Positions 24,703-33,643 are shown, numbered from the stretch's first letter. The stretch: DNA of 33,926 nucleotides from Deltaproteobacteria bacterium (GCA_031263485.1 JAISFS010000268.1:1-33926); one strand, 5' to 3'. Notes: generated by a model not told the origin, from the sequence alone. Numbers and translations: made by a program.

Positions 24703-26169
24703 TCAGGCGCTTTTGACGATGTTCAGGAACAGCGAGTAGTAGGAGAGCGCAGAGGTCTTCCAGGAGAAGTTCTCGAGCATGTTGTTCGCGCACATCTGCG
24801 CGAACACCTTCCCCCCGTCCTGGCGGTACAGCTCGGTGGCCCTGCGGACGGCGCGGAAGAAGGCGTTGCGGTTGAAGGCCACGAACTTGAAGCCGGTGTC
24901 CCACCTGCCGTCAGGGCTCCTGCCGGCGAAGTCCCGCACGGTATCGTTCAGGCCCCCGATGGAGCGGACCACGGGCACCGCGCCGTAGCGCAGGGCGTAG
25001 AGCTGGGCGAGCCCGCAGGGCTCGTAGGTGGACGGCACCATGACGAAGTCCGCGGCGGCCATCATGAGGTGCGACAGGCTGGTGCTGTAGTCCAGCTTGA
25101 GCCACATGCGGCCGGGGTTGGCGTCGGCGAGTTCCTTGAGCTGCGCCTGGAACCAGGCGTCTCCCGTGCCCAGGATCGCTATCCGGGCGCCCAGGTTGTC
25201 GATCATGTCCTGGGCGGCCTCGACCAGCACGGAGATGCCCTTCTGGGCGGTGAGGCGGCTCACCATCGCGAACAGCGGGCTTTCCGGGGAATCATCAAGG
25301 CCGGCGGAGGTCATGAAGGCCTCCCGGCAGCGCCTCTTGCCCTCCAGGTTCTCGGAGGTGTAGCCGAAGGGGATGTGGGGGTCGTCGGCGGGGTTCCAGA
25401 CGTTGTAGTCCACGCCGTTCAGGATCCCGTGGAGCTTGAAGGAGTGCTCGCGCAACAGCCCGTCCAGGCCGTGCCCGAACTCCGGGGTCTGGATCTCCTT
25501 GGCGTAGGTGGGCGAGACCGTGACCAGGGTGCGGCTGTAGACGATGCCGGCCTTGAGGAAGCTCAGGAGCCCGAAGTACTCGATCCCGTCCACGCCGTAG
25601 AAGGAGTCCGGCAGGCCGATGGCGTCCCTGGTCTCCTGGGGCGCCAGGCCCAGGAATCCCTGGTTGTGGATGACGAAGACGCCCTTGGGGGCATCTGGGC
25701 CCATCAGGAGCAGGTGGGGCATCATGAGCCCGGTCTGCCAGTCGTTCGCGAGCACGATGTCGGGTGGCGGCCCGCCTAGATGGTCCAACGCCTGGACCGC
25801 GGCCCGCGAGAAGAACGCGAAGCGCTCCGGGTTGTCGGGGTAGGCCTCGCCCCCGGCCTCGTAGAGGCCGTCCCGCGCGAAGTACCGGTCGCAACGGACG
25901 AGCCACACGGGCACGTCCTCCGAGAGCCTGCCGCGGTACAGGCTGCCGGTAACGGCATCGGGGCCGTCCCCCACCGTTATGTCCACCCCGACGTCTTCGA
26001 CGTCGGGGCGGGCGAGGGCGCTGGAGTACCCGGGCATGATGACCGCGGCCTCGACCCCCAGATCCGCGAAGGCCAGGGGGAGGCTGCCCGCGACCTCGGC
26101 CAGGCCGCCCGTCTGGGCCAGGGGCGTGACTTCGGAAGCGGCGATTAAAACCTTCAGTCTTTTCGGCAT
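24703..26169 (-). CDS. glgA: Glycogen (starch) synthase, GT5 family
   Basis: GlgA extends alpha-1,4-glucan chains from ADP-glucose in the cytoplasm. The 488-residue protein has the N-terminal block KVLIAASEVTPLAQTGGLAEVAGSLP (6-31), ANDWQTGLMMPHLLL, VFVIHNQGFLG, TVSPTYAKEIQTPEFGHGLDG and ILNGVDYNVWNP. In the C-terminal domain it has VSRLTAQKGI and the catalytic STYEPCGLAQLYALRYGAVPVV with the conserved Glu. The length is normal. The ATG at 26169 follows GGGGGAG by about four bases. The nucleotide-binding motif is QTGGL (Gln19) where the family normally has KTGGL. The GH57 gene lies downstream on the same strand, past a repeat-bearing gap. Confidence 0.96.
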   Translation of the reverse strand: MPKRLKVLIAASEVTPLAQTGGLAEVAGSLPLAFADLGVEAAVIMPGYSSALARPDVEDVGVDITVGDGPDAVTGSLYRGRLSEDVPVWLVRCDRYFARDGLYEAGGEAYPDNPERFAFFSRAAVQALDHLGGPPPDIVLANDWQTGLMMPHLLLMGPDAPKGVFVIHNQGFLGLAPQETRDAIGLPDSFYGVDGIEYFGLLSFLKAGIVYSRTLVTVSPTYAKEIQTPEFGHGLDGLLREHSFKLHGILNGVDYNVWNPADDPHIPFGYTSENLEGKRRCREAFMTSAGLDDSPESPLFAMVSRLTAQKGISVLVEAAQDMIDNLGARIAILGTGDAWFQAQLKELADANPGRMWLKLDYSTSLSHLMMAAADFVMVPSTYEPCGLAQLYALRYGAVPVVRSIGGLNDTVRDFAGRSPDGRWDTGFKFVAFNRNAFFRAVRRATELYRQDGGKVFAQMCANNMLENFSWKTSALSYYSLFLNIVKSA

Positions 26170-26367
26170 GGACTCCCCCTCGGGGCGGGCCGCGGCGTCT
26201 GGCGGCTGTGCGGACTCGGCGCGGCGAAGCCGCGCGGAAGGGCGTGAAACGGGCTCGCGGCGGGCCGTTGCCCGGATCGGCTTCGGGACACCTCGAGAAA
26301 CGGGCCTGAAGGATAGGCTTTCGGGAAGGTTGAGTGGTGGTCGGCGGTTCCCGCGCGGGCATCCAAA

Positions 26368-26396
26368 ATTTTATTTGAAAATCGGAGGGCTTGCAA
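26368..26396 (-). promoter_or_regulatory. Candidate sigma-70 type promoter of glgA
   Basis: On the minus strand TTGCAA (26396-26391) and TAAAAT (26373-26368) are 17 bp apart, in a short AT-rich island inside very GC-rich sequence, about 200 bp before the glgA start. The hexamers and spacing are the same as at the candidate glnS promoter. Confidence 0.5.
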
Positions 26397-28099
26397 TAGC
26401 AAATTTCGAGATTTGGCCGTCCCGGGACCCAGAACGGCGTTCGGAAAAGCCTCCCTGAGCCTCGCTGGCCTGCTTTTCATCCCCGGTGCGGAAGGCCGGG
26501 GGGGGGAGCGGGAAAAGTTCTGTCTTTTCAAGGAATTGGCCGACAATCACCTGAAACCCTTGCCGATAACATTTTTTTTTTCGATACACCTCCGGAGCGC
26601 CGGGGCAGCCGGTTGCCGCGAATGCCGTATCCGGAGGGCCTTCCGCGGAATCGCCCTGGCGGTGTTCTCCATGCGCGGAAGGGCGGTCGCAGGCAAGGAG
26701 CCCCAGACGGCAGGGAAATGCCTCCGCGTCAATGACGGGCGGTCGGGGTTTCCGGGGAGGATCCATCTTGCCGAGAGGTAGCCATAGGGGAGCGTAAGCC
26801 TTCAGGTGCAGATGCCGCCTCCCAGCGCGGATGTCCAGACTTCAGAGGGTGAGTCATGCCTTCAGGGGGCGGTGAGTAAAGCCCTTTGCGAACAAAGCCT
26901 TTAAGGGGGCGGGAGTCAGGCAATCAGAGGGGAGGGGGTCGGGCCGTCAGAATGGGATGGTCGACTCGCGGTCGATTGGCCCGTCCCGGATCCCGCACGG
27001 ATTTGCGGGATCCGCTACGTCTGGCTGCGCCCGTCCGCGGTCAGCCAGGGGGACCGCAAAGCTTTCGGGAAACGGCATGGGGAGATGGTTTTTCGCAGTC
27101 CGTCCGTTCAGTTCAGTTGCAAGATATGGCGCTGATCACTCTTTTCTGAAATAATAATCGGGGCGTTACAGACGGCCCGGGACCTCAGCGGGGGCCACCA
27201 GACGGCCCGGAACCTCAGCGGGGTCACCCATTCGGCGCGGGGTCTCAATGGGGGCCACCGGGCAACCCGTGGCCGCGCCGGATGCCGTCAACAGATGTCC
27301 AACGTACCTTCCGCTCCCTGACGGTGCCTGGAACCGCATGCCTTCGGCGCGTTGACGGCGATGCCCTGCCAGTCCCCAAGACGGGACGCAGGATTCGATG
27401 ACCGCCTGCCCCGGCGGCCTCCCGCCTTGATGGATCGCCGTACTGCCGATCCTGGACCTCGCCGGTCAACCCAACGCGCCCCGGTACTTTGCCGCTCTGC
27501 CTTCGCCCGAATTGCTTCGGCCAGGTGCCTTCATGAAGGGCACAGGGTCCGTTGCGGCTTTCATGGCGTTGTCTGCGACGGTCAAGGATTTCCGTTCAGG
27601 CGTCGCGCGTCCGGTAACGATGCCCGCGCGACAGCCGCCCCTGCCGGGGCCCAACCAAGGCCTTCGGTGCCTGTTTTGGCGATTCCTGCCTTTGTTTCGC
27701 GCCTTACTCTTAAGGATCCCGGTCCTGATACCGATTTCAGGGCCGAGTTTGCGGGCCCGTGCGCCGGGACCCTTACGGGCGACCTGCCCGAAGCCGTCCG
27801 GACTGAGCCTCCATCGTGATGAGTCCTTCCGGATCCTCCCGGTCCCGGGTTTCCGGCCGGTTGTCCCGTCAGGGGTCGGCCTTTCGGTCCGCGCCAGCGC
27901 TTCCGGCTCGCGCGACCGGGTTCCGGCAGGCATGGCCGACTTCCGGCTCGCGCTTCCGGCTTCCGGCCCGCTTGAGTTCCCCGCCTCGGCTCGGGCGGCC
28001 CTTCGGGAGGGCCGCGGTCCCGCTGAACCCGCGACCCCACGAAACCCGTGTCCCCCCGAACCCGGGCACCGATCCCACAAACCCCAAACCCCGCCAGTA
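26397..28099. other. Long GC-rich spacer between glgA and glnS, no supported gene
   Basis: The divergent glgA and glnS genes are separated by about 2.1 kb. Many long frames exist on both strands, but they are Arg/Pro/Gly-rich low-complexity translations of GC-rich DNA with no conserved block. Features seen are a T9-type run near 26571-26580, GGGGGCGG-type repeats near 26865-26920, a 30-bp tandem repeat (listed separately) and repeated TTCCGGCTCGCG-like units near 27898-27960. Confidence 0.4.
27170..27259. repeat. Three tandem 30-bp units
   Basis: Units begin at 27170, 27200 and 27230 with (A)GACGGCCCGG or the divergent ATTCGGCGCGG, followed by (A/G)CCTCAGCGGGGGCCACC. Units 1 and 2 are near-identical and unit 3 is more diverged. 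No gene contains them. Confidence 0.8.
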
Positions 28100-28128
28100 T
28101 TGCAAGGAGCCGTGCCAACGCGTAAAAT
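28100..28128 (+). promoter_or_regulatory. Candidate sigma-70 type promoter of glnS
   Basis: TTGCAA (28100-28105) and TAAAAT (28123-28128) are 17 bp apart, the only AT-rich patch in the area. The predicted leader is about 165 nt and contains a perfect 16-bp palindrome GCCGGGCATGCCCGGC (28148-28163). Confidence 0.5.
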
Positions 28129-28298
28129 AGTCGGGTTATGCTGAATCGCCGGGCATGCCCGGCACCCGACGCACAGGTCTTCCGGGCCATGCGGCGTCCC
28201 GGCCTGGCGTCCCCCGGCCGGGCGCCTTTGCCCGGCCCCCCCGGGGCCTGTTGGCGCTACCCAACCCACGAAGCCTGAAAGCGCGGTCATTCGGAAAT

Positions 28299-29984
28299 AT
28301 GGAATCGGAAGTGCGGCCCAAGAACTTCATAAGGACCTTCATCGACGAGGACCTGGCCTCCGGCAGGTACGCGGGCGTAGCCACCCGCTTCCCCCCGGAG
28401 CCCAACGGCTACCTTCATATTGGCCACGCCAAGAGCATCTGCCTCAACTTCGGGCTGGCCAGGGACTACGAGGGGCACACGAACCTCCGCTTCGACGACA
28501 CCAACCCGGCAAAGGAGGAGACGGAGTACGTGGACTCCATCCAGGAGGACGTGCGCTGGCTGGGCTTCGGATGGGACGACAGGCTCTACTACGCCTCCGA
28601 CTACTTCGGGAGGCTCTACGAGTGCGCGGAGAGGCTCATCGAGACGGGCTGGGCCTACATCTGCGACCTCTCGCCCGAGCAGCTCCGCGAGTACCGCGGG
28701 ACGCTCACGGAGCCGGGCCGCGACAGCCCCAACCGTGGCCGTTCCCCCGAGGAGAGCCTCGAACTGTTCCGGCGCATGCGGGCCGGCGAGTTCGCGGAGG
28801 GCGACAGGAGCCTGCGCGCGAAGATAGACATGGCCTCACCCAACATCAACATGCGGGATCCCGCCATCTACCGCATCAAGAAGGCCGAGCACCACCGGAC
28901 GGGGGACAGCTGGGTCATCTACCCCATGTACGACTACGCCCACTGCGTCTCGGACGCCATCGAGGGCATCACGCACTCCATCTGCACCCTTGAGTTCGAG
29001 GACCACCGCCCCCTCTACGACTGGTTTCTGGAGAAGCTTGACTGGCCGCAGCCCCGGCCCAGGCAGATCGAGTTCGCGAGGCTGAACCTGGAATACACGC
29101 TCATGAGCAAGCGGCGGCTCCTCCAGCTGGTCAAGGGCGGTCTCGTCGACGGCTGGGACGATCCTCGGCTCCCCACCATGGCCGCCATCCGCCGCCGGGG
29201 CTTCACGCCCTCCTCCGTCCGGCTGTTCTGCGAGAGGATAGGCGTCGCCAAGAAGGACTCGTGGATCGAGCTGGAGTGGCTGGAGAAAGCCGCCCGGGAC
29301 GACCTGAACCCGGCGGTGAAGCGCGTCATGGCGGTCCTGGACCCGGTGAGGCTCGTCATCGACAATGTCCCGGACGGATTCGAGCGAAAGATAGAAGCCC
29401 CTTTCTTCCCGGACGAACCCGACCGCATGGGGACCAGGGAACTCACGCTCACCAAGGAGATCCTGATCGAGCGCGATGACTTCATGGTCGAGCCGGCCCC
29501 GGGTTTCCTGCGCCTGTCCCCCGGCAGGGAGGCAAGACTCAGGTGGGCGGCGTTCGTGAGGTGCACCGGCCACGAGACGGACGCGGACGGCAGGGTCACG
29601 CTGGTGCGCTGCGAGCTGAACGAGCAGCCCGTCACCGTGGACGCGAAGGGCAAGCCCGCGCGGCCCAACATCATCCACTGGGTGCCGGCGGAACTTTCTG
29701 TGCCTGCCGTGGCCCGCGTCTACGACAGGCTCTTCAAGGTGCCGCGCCCCACGGGCGAGGACCTGGCGGGGGAGCTCAATCCCGATTCGCTGGTGGTGCG
29801 GGACGGGGCCCGCCTGGAACCTTCCCTGGCCTCGGCGGCTCCCTGGGACCGCTTCCAGTTCGAGAGGCTGGGCTACTTCATGGTCGACCCCAAGGCGGGG
29901 GAACCGGGCGGCCCCAAGGTGTTCAACCGCATCGTGGCCCTGAAGGACGGCTGGAAGGGGGCCGGGGGCCGCAGGCCGCGCTAG
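28299..29984 (+). CDS. glnS: Glutaminyl-tRNA synthetase
   Basis: GlnRS charges tRNA-Gln directly with glutamine. The 561-residue class I synthetase has NFIRTFIDEDLASG at the start, the HIGH motif in FPPEPNGYLHIGHAKS (31-46), the block FDDTNPAKEETEYVDSI, YPMYDYAHCVSDAIEGITHS, the KMSKS equivalent MSKRRL and the two C-terminal anticodon-binding beta-barrels (DPVRLVIDNVP, FNRIVALKDGW). GlnRS rather than GluRS is shown by the long C-terminal beta domain and the FPPEPNGYLHIGHAK signature. The frame is open to 28155, but the ATG at 28299 starts the conserved part; only a weak CGGAA precedes it. Presence of GlnRS means the cell need not rely on transamidation for Gln-tRNA. A 27-bp tandem repeat begins at the stop codon. 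Confidence 0.97.
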   Translation: MESEVRPKNFIRTFIDEDLASGRYAGVATRFPPEPNGYLHIGHAKSICLNFGLARDYEGHTNLRFDDTNPAKEETEYVDSIQEDVRWLGFGWDDRLYYASDYFGRLYECAERLIETGWAYICDLSPEQLREYRGTLTEPGRDSPNRGRSPEESLELFRRMRAGEFAEGDRSLRAKIDMASPNINMRDPAIYRIKKAEHHRTGDSWVIYPMYDYAHCVSDAIEGITHSICTLEFEDHRPLYDWFLEKLDWPQPRPRQIEFARLNLEYTLMSKRRLLQLVKGGLVDGWDDPRLPTMAAIRRRGFTPSSVRLFCERIGVAKKDSWIELEWLEKAARDDLNPAVKRVMAVLDPVRLVIDNVPDGFERKIEAPFFPDEPDRMGTRELTLTKEILIERDDFMVEPAPGFLRLSPGREARLRWAAFVRCTGHETDADGRVTLVRCELNEQPVTVDAKGKPARPNIIHWVPAELSVPAVARVYDRLFKVPRPTGEDLAGELNPDSLVVRDGARLEPSLASAAPWDRFQFERLGYFMVDPKAGEPGGPKVFNRIVALKDGWKGAGGRRPR

Positions 29985-30121
29985 CCCTTGCGGCGTGCCT
30001 TATCTCGCGTCGGCCCTTGCGGCCGGTCTTCCCTCGGCGACCCTTGAGGCCGGCCTTCCCTCATCGGCCCTTGCGGCCGGCCTTCTCGCGTCGGCTCTTG
30101 CGGCGTGCCTCTCGCGCCGGC
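29985..30121 (+). repeat. Five tandem units of about 27 bp after glnS
   Basis: Units start with C(C/T)CTTG(C/A)GGC at 29985, 30014, 30041, 30068 and 30095 (one spacing of 29, three of 27). They begin at the base after the glnS stop. One plus frame reads a repeated SALAAGLPS-like nonapeptide without a proper start or conserved neighbour, so coding is unlikely. Confidence 0.8.
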
Positions 30122-30287
30122 CCGGCCGACCGGCGGCCACGCCGCCCGTTCGCCTGAGCCTCCCCCGGCCACGGGAGGCATCGCCCCGGAACCTCTGGTT
30201 CCGGCACTCTCTGCCGCGACCCTGCCGGTCGCGGCGGTCCGCGGATATGCCCTTGAGCGCCCGGAGGCTCCCCGGAGGGACGGCAAC

Positions 30288-31370
30288 TTGGCTTTTCTAG
30301 ACGCGTTTTTCAAGTTCATGCACGACGTAGGCGCCTCGGATCTGCACCTCTGCTCCGGGAACCAGCCGCTTCTGCGCCTGAAGGGCAGGATCGAGAAGAT
30401 CAAGTACAAGGTCCTAGAGAGCGCCGAGCTCAAGAAGATGCTCTACGAGATAGCCCCCGAGGAGAAGGTCAAGATCTTCGAGGAGACCGGTGACGTGGAC
30501 TTCGGTTACGAGATCCCCAACATAGCCCGGTACCGCGCGAACTTCTTCAACCAGAAGTGGGGGGTCGCGGCGGTCTTCAGGGAGATCCCCACCAAGATAC
30601 CCACGGTGGAGCAGCTGGGGCTTCCGGTGGTCATCGGTCGGCTGGCCTCGCTCCCCAAGGGGCTGGTGCTCGTGACAGGGCCCACGGGCAGCGGCAAGTC
30701 CACCACCCTGGCGACCATCATCGACCACGCGAACCGCACCCGCTCCGACCACATCCTCACGATCGAGGACCCCATCGAGTTCGTGCATCACAGCATCCGC
30801 TGCATCGTGAACCACCGCGAGGTCTACACCCACACCCGGAGCTTCACGACCGCGCTGCGAGGGGCGCTCCGCGAGGACCCGGACATAATCATGGTGGGCG
30901 AGATGCGGGACCTCGAGACCATCTCGCTGGCCCTGGAGGCCGCCAACACCGGCCACCTCGTGATGGGGACGCTCCACACGACCTCGGCCGCGTCCACCAT
31001 CGACCGCATCATCGACATCTACCCGGCCAACGAGCAGCCCCAGATCAGGGCGTCCCTGGCCGACGCGCTCAGGGCGGTGGTGGCGCAGTCGCTCTTCCGG
31101 AGGGTGGACCAGTCCGGGCGCGTGGCGGCGCTCGAGATCCTCCTGGCCACCCCGGCCGTCAGGAACCTCATCCGCGAGGGCAAGATCCACCAGATAGCGA
31201 CCACCATCCAGACCGGGCGCAAGTTCGGGATGCAGAGCATGGACGACGCCATCCTGGACCACCTCCTGGCCGGCCGCATCTCACCCAACGACGCCTACAA
31301 CCACTGCCTCGACAAGGCGAAGTTCCGCCAATACCTGACATCCCCCCCCGAAGACTTCACGGACGTCTAG
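30288..31370 (+). CDS. pilT: Twitching motility / type IV pilus retraction ATPase PilT
   Basis: PilT powers disassembly of type IV pili at the inner-membrane base. The 360-residue protein has the N-terminal GASDLHLCSGNQPLLRLKG (15-33), Walker A GPTGSGKST (131-139), the Asp box ILTIEDPIEFVH, the atypical Walker B DPDIIMVGEMRDLETI and the His box NTGHLVMGTLHT. It lacks the long N-terminal domain of the PilB assembly motor. The frame is open to 30105, but those residues are Ala/Pro/Arg-rich. The TTG at 30288 has GGAGGG eight bases upstream and begins LAFLDAFFKFMHDVG, close to the usual PilT start. A second PilT-type gene follows after one base, so they are surely co-transcribed. Confidence 0.95.
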   Translation: MAFLDAFFKFMHDVGASDLHLCSGNQPLLRLKGRIEKIKYKVLESAELKKMLYEIAPEEKVKIFEETGDVDFGYEIPNIARYRANFFNQKWGVAAVFREIPTKIPTVEQLGLPVVIGRLASLPKGLVLVTGPTGSGKSTTLATIIDHANRTRSDHILTIEDPIEFVHHSIRCIVNHREVYTHTRSFTTALRGALREDPDIIMVGEMRDLETISLALEAANTGHLVMGTLHTTSAASTIDRIIDIYPANEQPQIRASLADALRAVVAQSLFRRVDQSGRVAALEILLATPAVRNLIREGKIHQIATTIQTGRKFGMQSMDDAILDHLLAGRISPNDAYNHCLDKAKFRQYLTSPPEDFTDV

Positions 31371-31371
31371 A

Positions 31372-32730
31372 ATGCTGCACCTGTTCCACCTTGAATTCAT
31401 CCTGGACAAGCTCATGAACTCGGCCTCCGAGGTCTCCGACATCAACATGACCGTCGGGCACCCCATCCAGGTGGAAAGCGGGGGGGAGCTCATACCGGTG
31501 TACATCGAGCCAGAGATCCGGGCCCTCACCGCCTACCAGACCGAGACCCTCGCCCTGAGCCTCCTGCGCGGCAACCGCCAGCTCATCGGGACGCTCCTGG
31601 ACACCGGCGCGTGCGATCTGTCCTTCAACATGGAGAACAGGGGCCGCTTCAGGGTGAACATCTTCTCCCAGCAGGGCCGCTACAGCATCGTCATGCGCAA
31701 GATCGAGAGCTACATCAAGTCGATTGAGGAGCTGGGTCTCCCGGAGACCGTCACCCGCCTATCCAAGGAGAAGAACGGCATCATCCTGGTGACCGGGGCC
31801 ACGGGCACCGGGAAGACCACGACTCTGGCCGCCATCCTGGACGAGATCAACCGTTCCATGGCCGTGCACGTGGTGACCCTGGAGGACCCGGTGGAGTTCA
31901 TCCACCCCGCCAAGATGTCCACCTTCAACCAGCGCGAGCTGGGGCTGGATTTCCGGACATTCTCCGAGGGGCTCCGCTCCGCCCTCCGCCAGGCCCCCAA
32001 GGTCATCCTGGTGGGGGAGATGCGCGACCGGGAGACCGTGGAGATGGCCCTTTCCGCGGCGGAGACGGGGCACCTTGTCTTCTCCACGCTGCACACCGTG
32101 GACGCGGGCACCACCGTGAACCGCATCATCGGCCTCTTCGACTCCGATGAGGAGAAGCTCATCCGGGTGCGCCTGGCCGACTCCCTCAGGTGGGTCGTGA
32201 GCCAGCGGCTCCTTCCCAAGATAGGCGGGGGCCGCGTGGCCGCCCTGGAGATCATGGGCTCGAACCTGCTCATCAAGGACATCATCACCAACGGCGAGGA
32301 CGCGGAGAAGACCTTCTACAACTCCATAGGCGGGTTCTCCTCCATGGGCTGGCAGACCTTCGACCAGCATATCCTGGATCTCTACCGCCAGAAGGTCGTC
32401 CACGAGGACGTGGCGCTCACCTACAGCTCCAAGAAGACCGTCATGTCGAGGGGCATCGACACCATAAAGGCCGAGACCGGCGAATCCATCTACCTCGTGA
32501 AGGACCTGGCCCTGGAGGAGGTCGAGGAGGAGGACGAGTCCCCGGATTCGGGCGCGGTCGATCCGCAGCTGGCGGTCCAGCAGGCGGCCATGCAGGCCGG
32601 TCAGCCGGGCCAGCACCCGCCCCAGCCGGGCCAGCATCCGTCCCAGACCGGGCAGCACCCCCCGCAGCCGGGCCAGTATCCGCCCGGCGCCCAGCAGGCG
32701 GGCGGCGTGAAGATCCACTCCAGCCGGTGA
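31372..32730 (+). CDS. Second PilT/PilU-family ATPase with Pro/Gln-rich tail
   Basis: The 452-residue protein repeats the PilT design: SDINMTVGHPIQVESGGEL (22-40), Walker A GATGTGKT (142-149), VTLEDPVEFIHP, Walker B PKVILVGEMRDRETV and ETGHLVFSTLHTVDAG. The order of two retraction ATPases resembles pilT-pilU pairs of other bacteria, where PilU works only with PilT, but which subgroup this belongs to was not tested. After the ATPase an acidic stretch (LALEEVEEEDESPDSG) leads to a tail with four heptads of the form GQ(H/Y)PPQP near the C-terminus. Such tails are unusual for PilT/PilU and may bind a partner. The start lies one base after the pilT stop with no clear Shine-Dalgarno site, so translational coupling is likely. 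Confidence 0.92.
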   Translation: MLHLFHLEFILDKLMNSASEVSDINMTVGHPIQVESGGELIPVYIEPEIRALTAYQTETLALSLLRGNRQLIGTLLDTGACDLSFNMENRGRFRVNIFSQQGRYSIVMRKIESYIKSIEELGLPETVTRLSKEKNGIILVTGATGTGKTTTLAAILDEINRSMAVHVVTLEDPVEFIHPAKMSTFNQRELGLDFRTFSEGLRSALRQAPKVILVGEMRDRETVEMALSAAETGHLVFSTLHTVDAGTTVNRIIGLFDSDEEKLIRVRLADSLRWVVSQRLLPKIGGGRVAALEIMGSNLLIKDIITNGEDAEKTFYNSIGGFSSMGWQTFDQHILDLYRQKVVHEDVALTYSSKKTVMSRGIDTIKAETGESIYLVKDLALEEVEEEDESPDSGAVDPQLAVQQAAMQAGQPGQHPPQPGQHPSQTGQHPPQPGQYPPGAQQAGGVKIHSSR

Positions 32731-32800
32731 TCCCGCCGTCGCGGGCCGACGGCCCGATCCGGCGATCCGTCCTGCGGCGCGTCCCCGCCAGGAGGTCCAG

Positions 32801-33643
32801 TTGCTAATCGAATGCGCCTTCTGCCAGAAGAAGCTCAACATCCCGTCCAGCGCCAAGCTGCCGGTGGGGAGGCCTTTCACCTTCTCCTGCCCTTCCTGCG
32901 GCAACAAGAACACGGTGACCCTGCCTCCCCCGGAGCAGGCCGCGCCGGCTCCCGGACCTCCTCCTCTGCCCGGGCCTCCGCCGCCGCCCGGGCCGCCGCC
33001 GGGCTTCCAGTCCGGCGGGCCGGACATGACCATGCTGGACGCCGGTCCGAAGCAGGTGGCAGGCCCGGCTCAAGTCATGGGTCCCGTGCCCGGCATGGGA
33101 CCCACGGGCCAGCCGCCGGCCCCGTCCCCCGGCCCGGGGGCGAGTCACGGCACGGGGGGCTTCAATCTCTCCGAGGCCCAGAGCATCATGGAGCTGGCGG
33201 ACAGCCACGAGGGCCTCAAGAGCGCGCTCGTGGCCTACGACGACGAGGGGATCCAGAACCTCCTGCAGGAGAAGCTCACGAACATGGGCTACAAGGTCTC
33301 CGTCGCCCTGAACCTCAGGGACGCAGCCAAGCAGCTCAAGTTCGCGTCCTTCCAGGTGGTGCTCATACAGGAGAACTATTACGGAGCCAACCTCAAGAAC
33401 AACCAGCTCCTGAAGGCCATCCAGGGCATGGAGGTCCGCACCCGCCACAAGATGTTCATCGGCATGATCGGCCCCAGCTTCACGTCCCTTGACGACCTCC
33501 TGGCCTTCAGCCTGTCTCTGGACACCGTGATTAACGTCCGCGACATCGAGGACGTGGAGAGGCTCCTCATCAGCGCCATCGAGCACGTGAACAAGTTCTT
33601 CGCCGCCTACAACGAGCTCAGGGCCGCCCGGGGGGTGGAGTAG
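32801..33643 (+). CDS. Zinc-ribbon protein with proline-rich linker and pseudo-receiver domain
   Basis: The 280-residue protein starts with a zinc ribbon (Cys5, Cys8 in CAFC; Cys30, Cys33 in CPSC), like the MJ0042-type finger seen at the N-terminus of many deltaproteobacterial proteins. A Pro/Gly-rich linker follows (42-120, with PPPLPGPPPPPGPPPG). The C-terminal part (about 140-270) looks like a response-regulator receiver: ALVAYDDEGIQNLLQEKLTNMGYKV, then FQVVLIQENYYG and a long helix. The usual phosphorylated Asp at the end of beta-3 is replaced by Gln190/Glu191, so it is probably not phosphorylated there. The TTG start has AGGAGG five bases upstream. It lies 70 bp behind the second PilT-type gene on the same strand, so it probably acts with the pilus motors. 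Confidence 0.8.
   Translation: MLIECAFCQKKLNIPSSAKLPVGRPFTFSCPSCGNKNTVTLPPPEQAAPAPGPPPLPGPPPPPGPPPGFQSGGPDMTMLDAGPKQVAGPAQVMGPVPGMGPTGQPPAPSPGPGASHGTGGFNLSEAQSIMELADSHEGLKSALVAYDDEGIQNLLQEKLTNMGYKVSVALNLRDAAKQLKFASFQVVLIQENYYGANLKNNQLLKAIQGMEVRTRHKMFIGMIGPSFTSLDDLLAFSLSLDTVINVRDIEDVERLLISAIEHVNKFFAAYNELRAARGVE

Noticed and set aside
27466-28290. Long overlapping frames on both strands between glgA and glnS
   Set aside because: They are Arg/Pro/Gly-rich, contain no conserved block, lack ribosome sites and are what very GC-rich DNA gives by chance.
29995-30300. Plus-strand frame with SALAAGLPS repeats after glnS
   Set aside because: It is only the translation of the 27-bp tandem array and overlaps the better-supported pilT start region.
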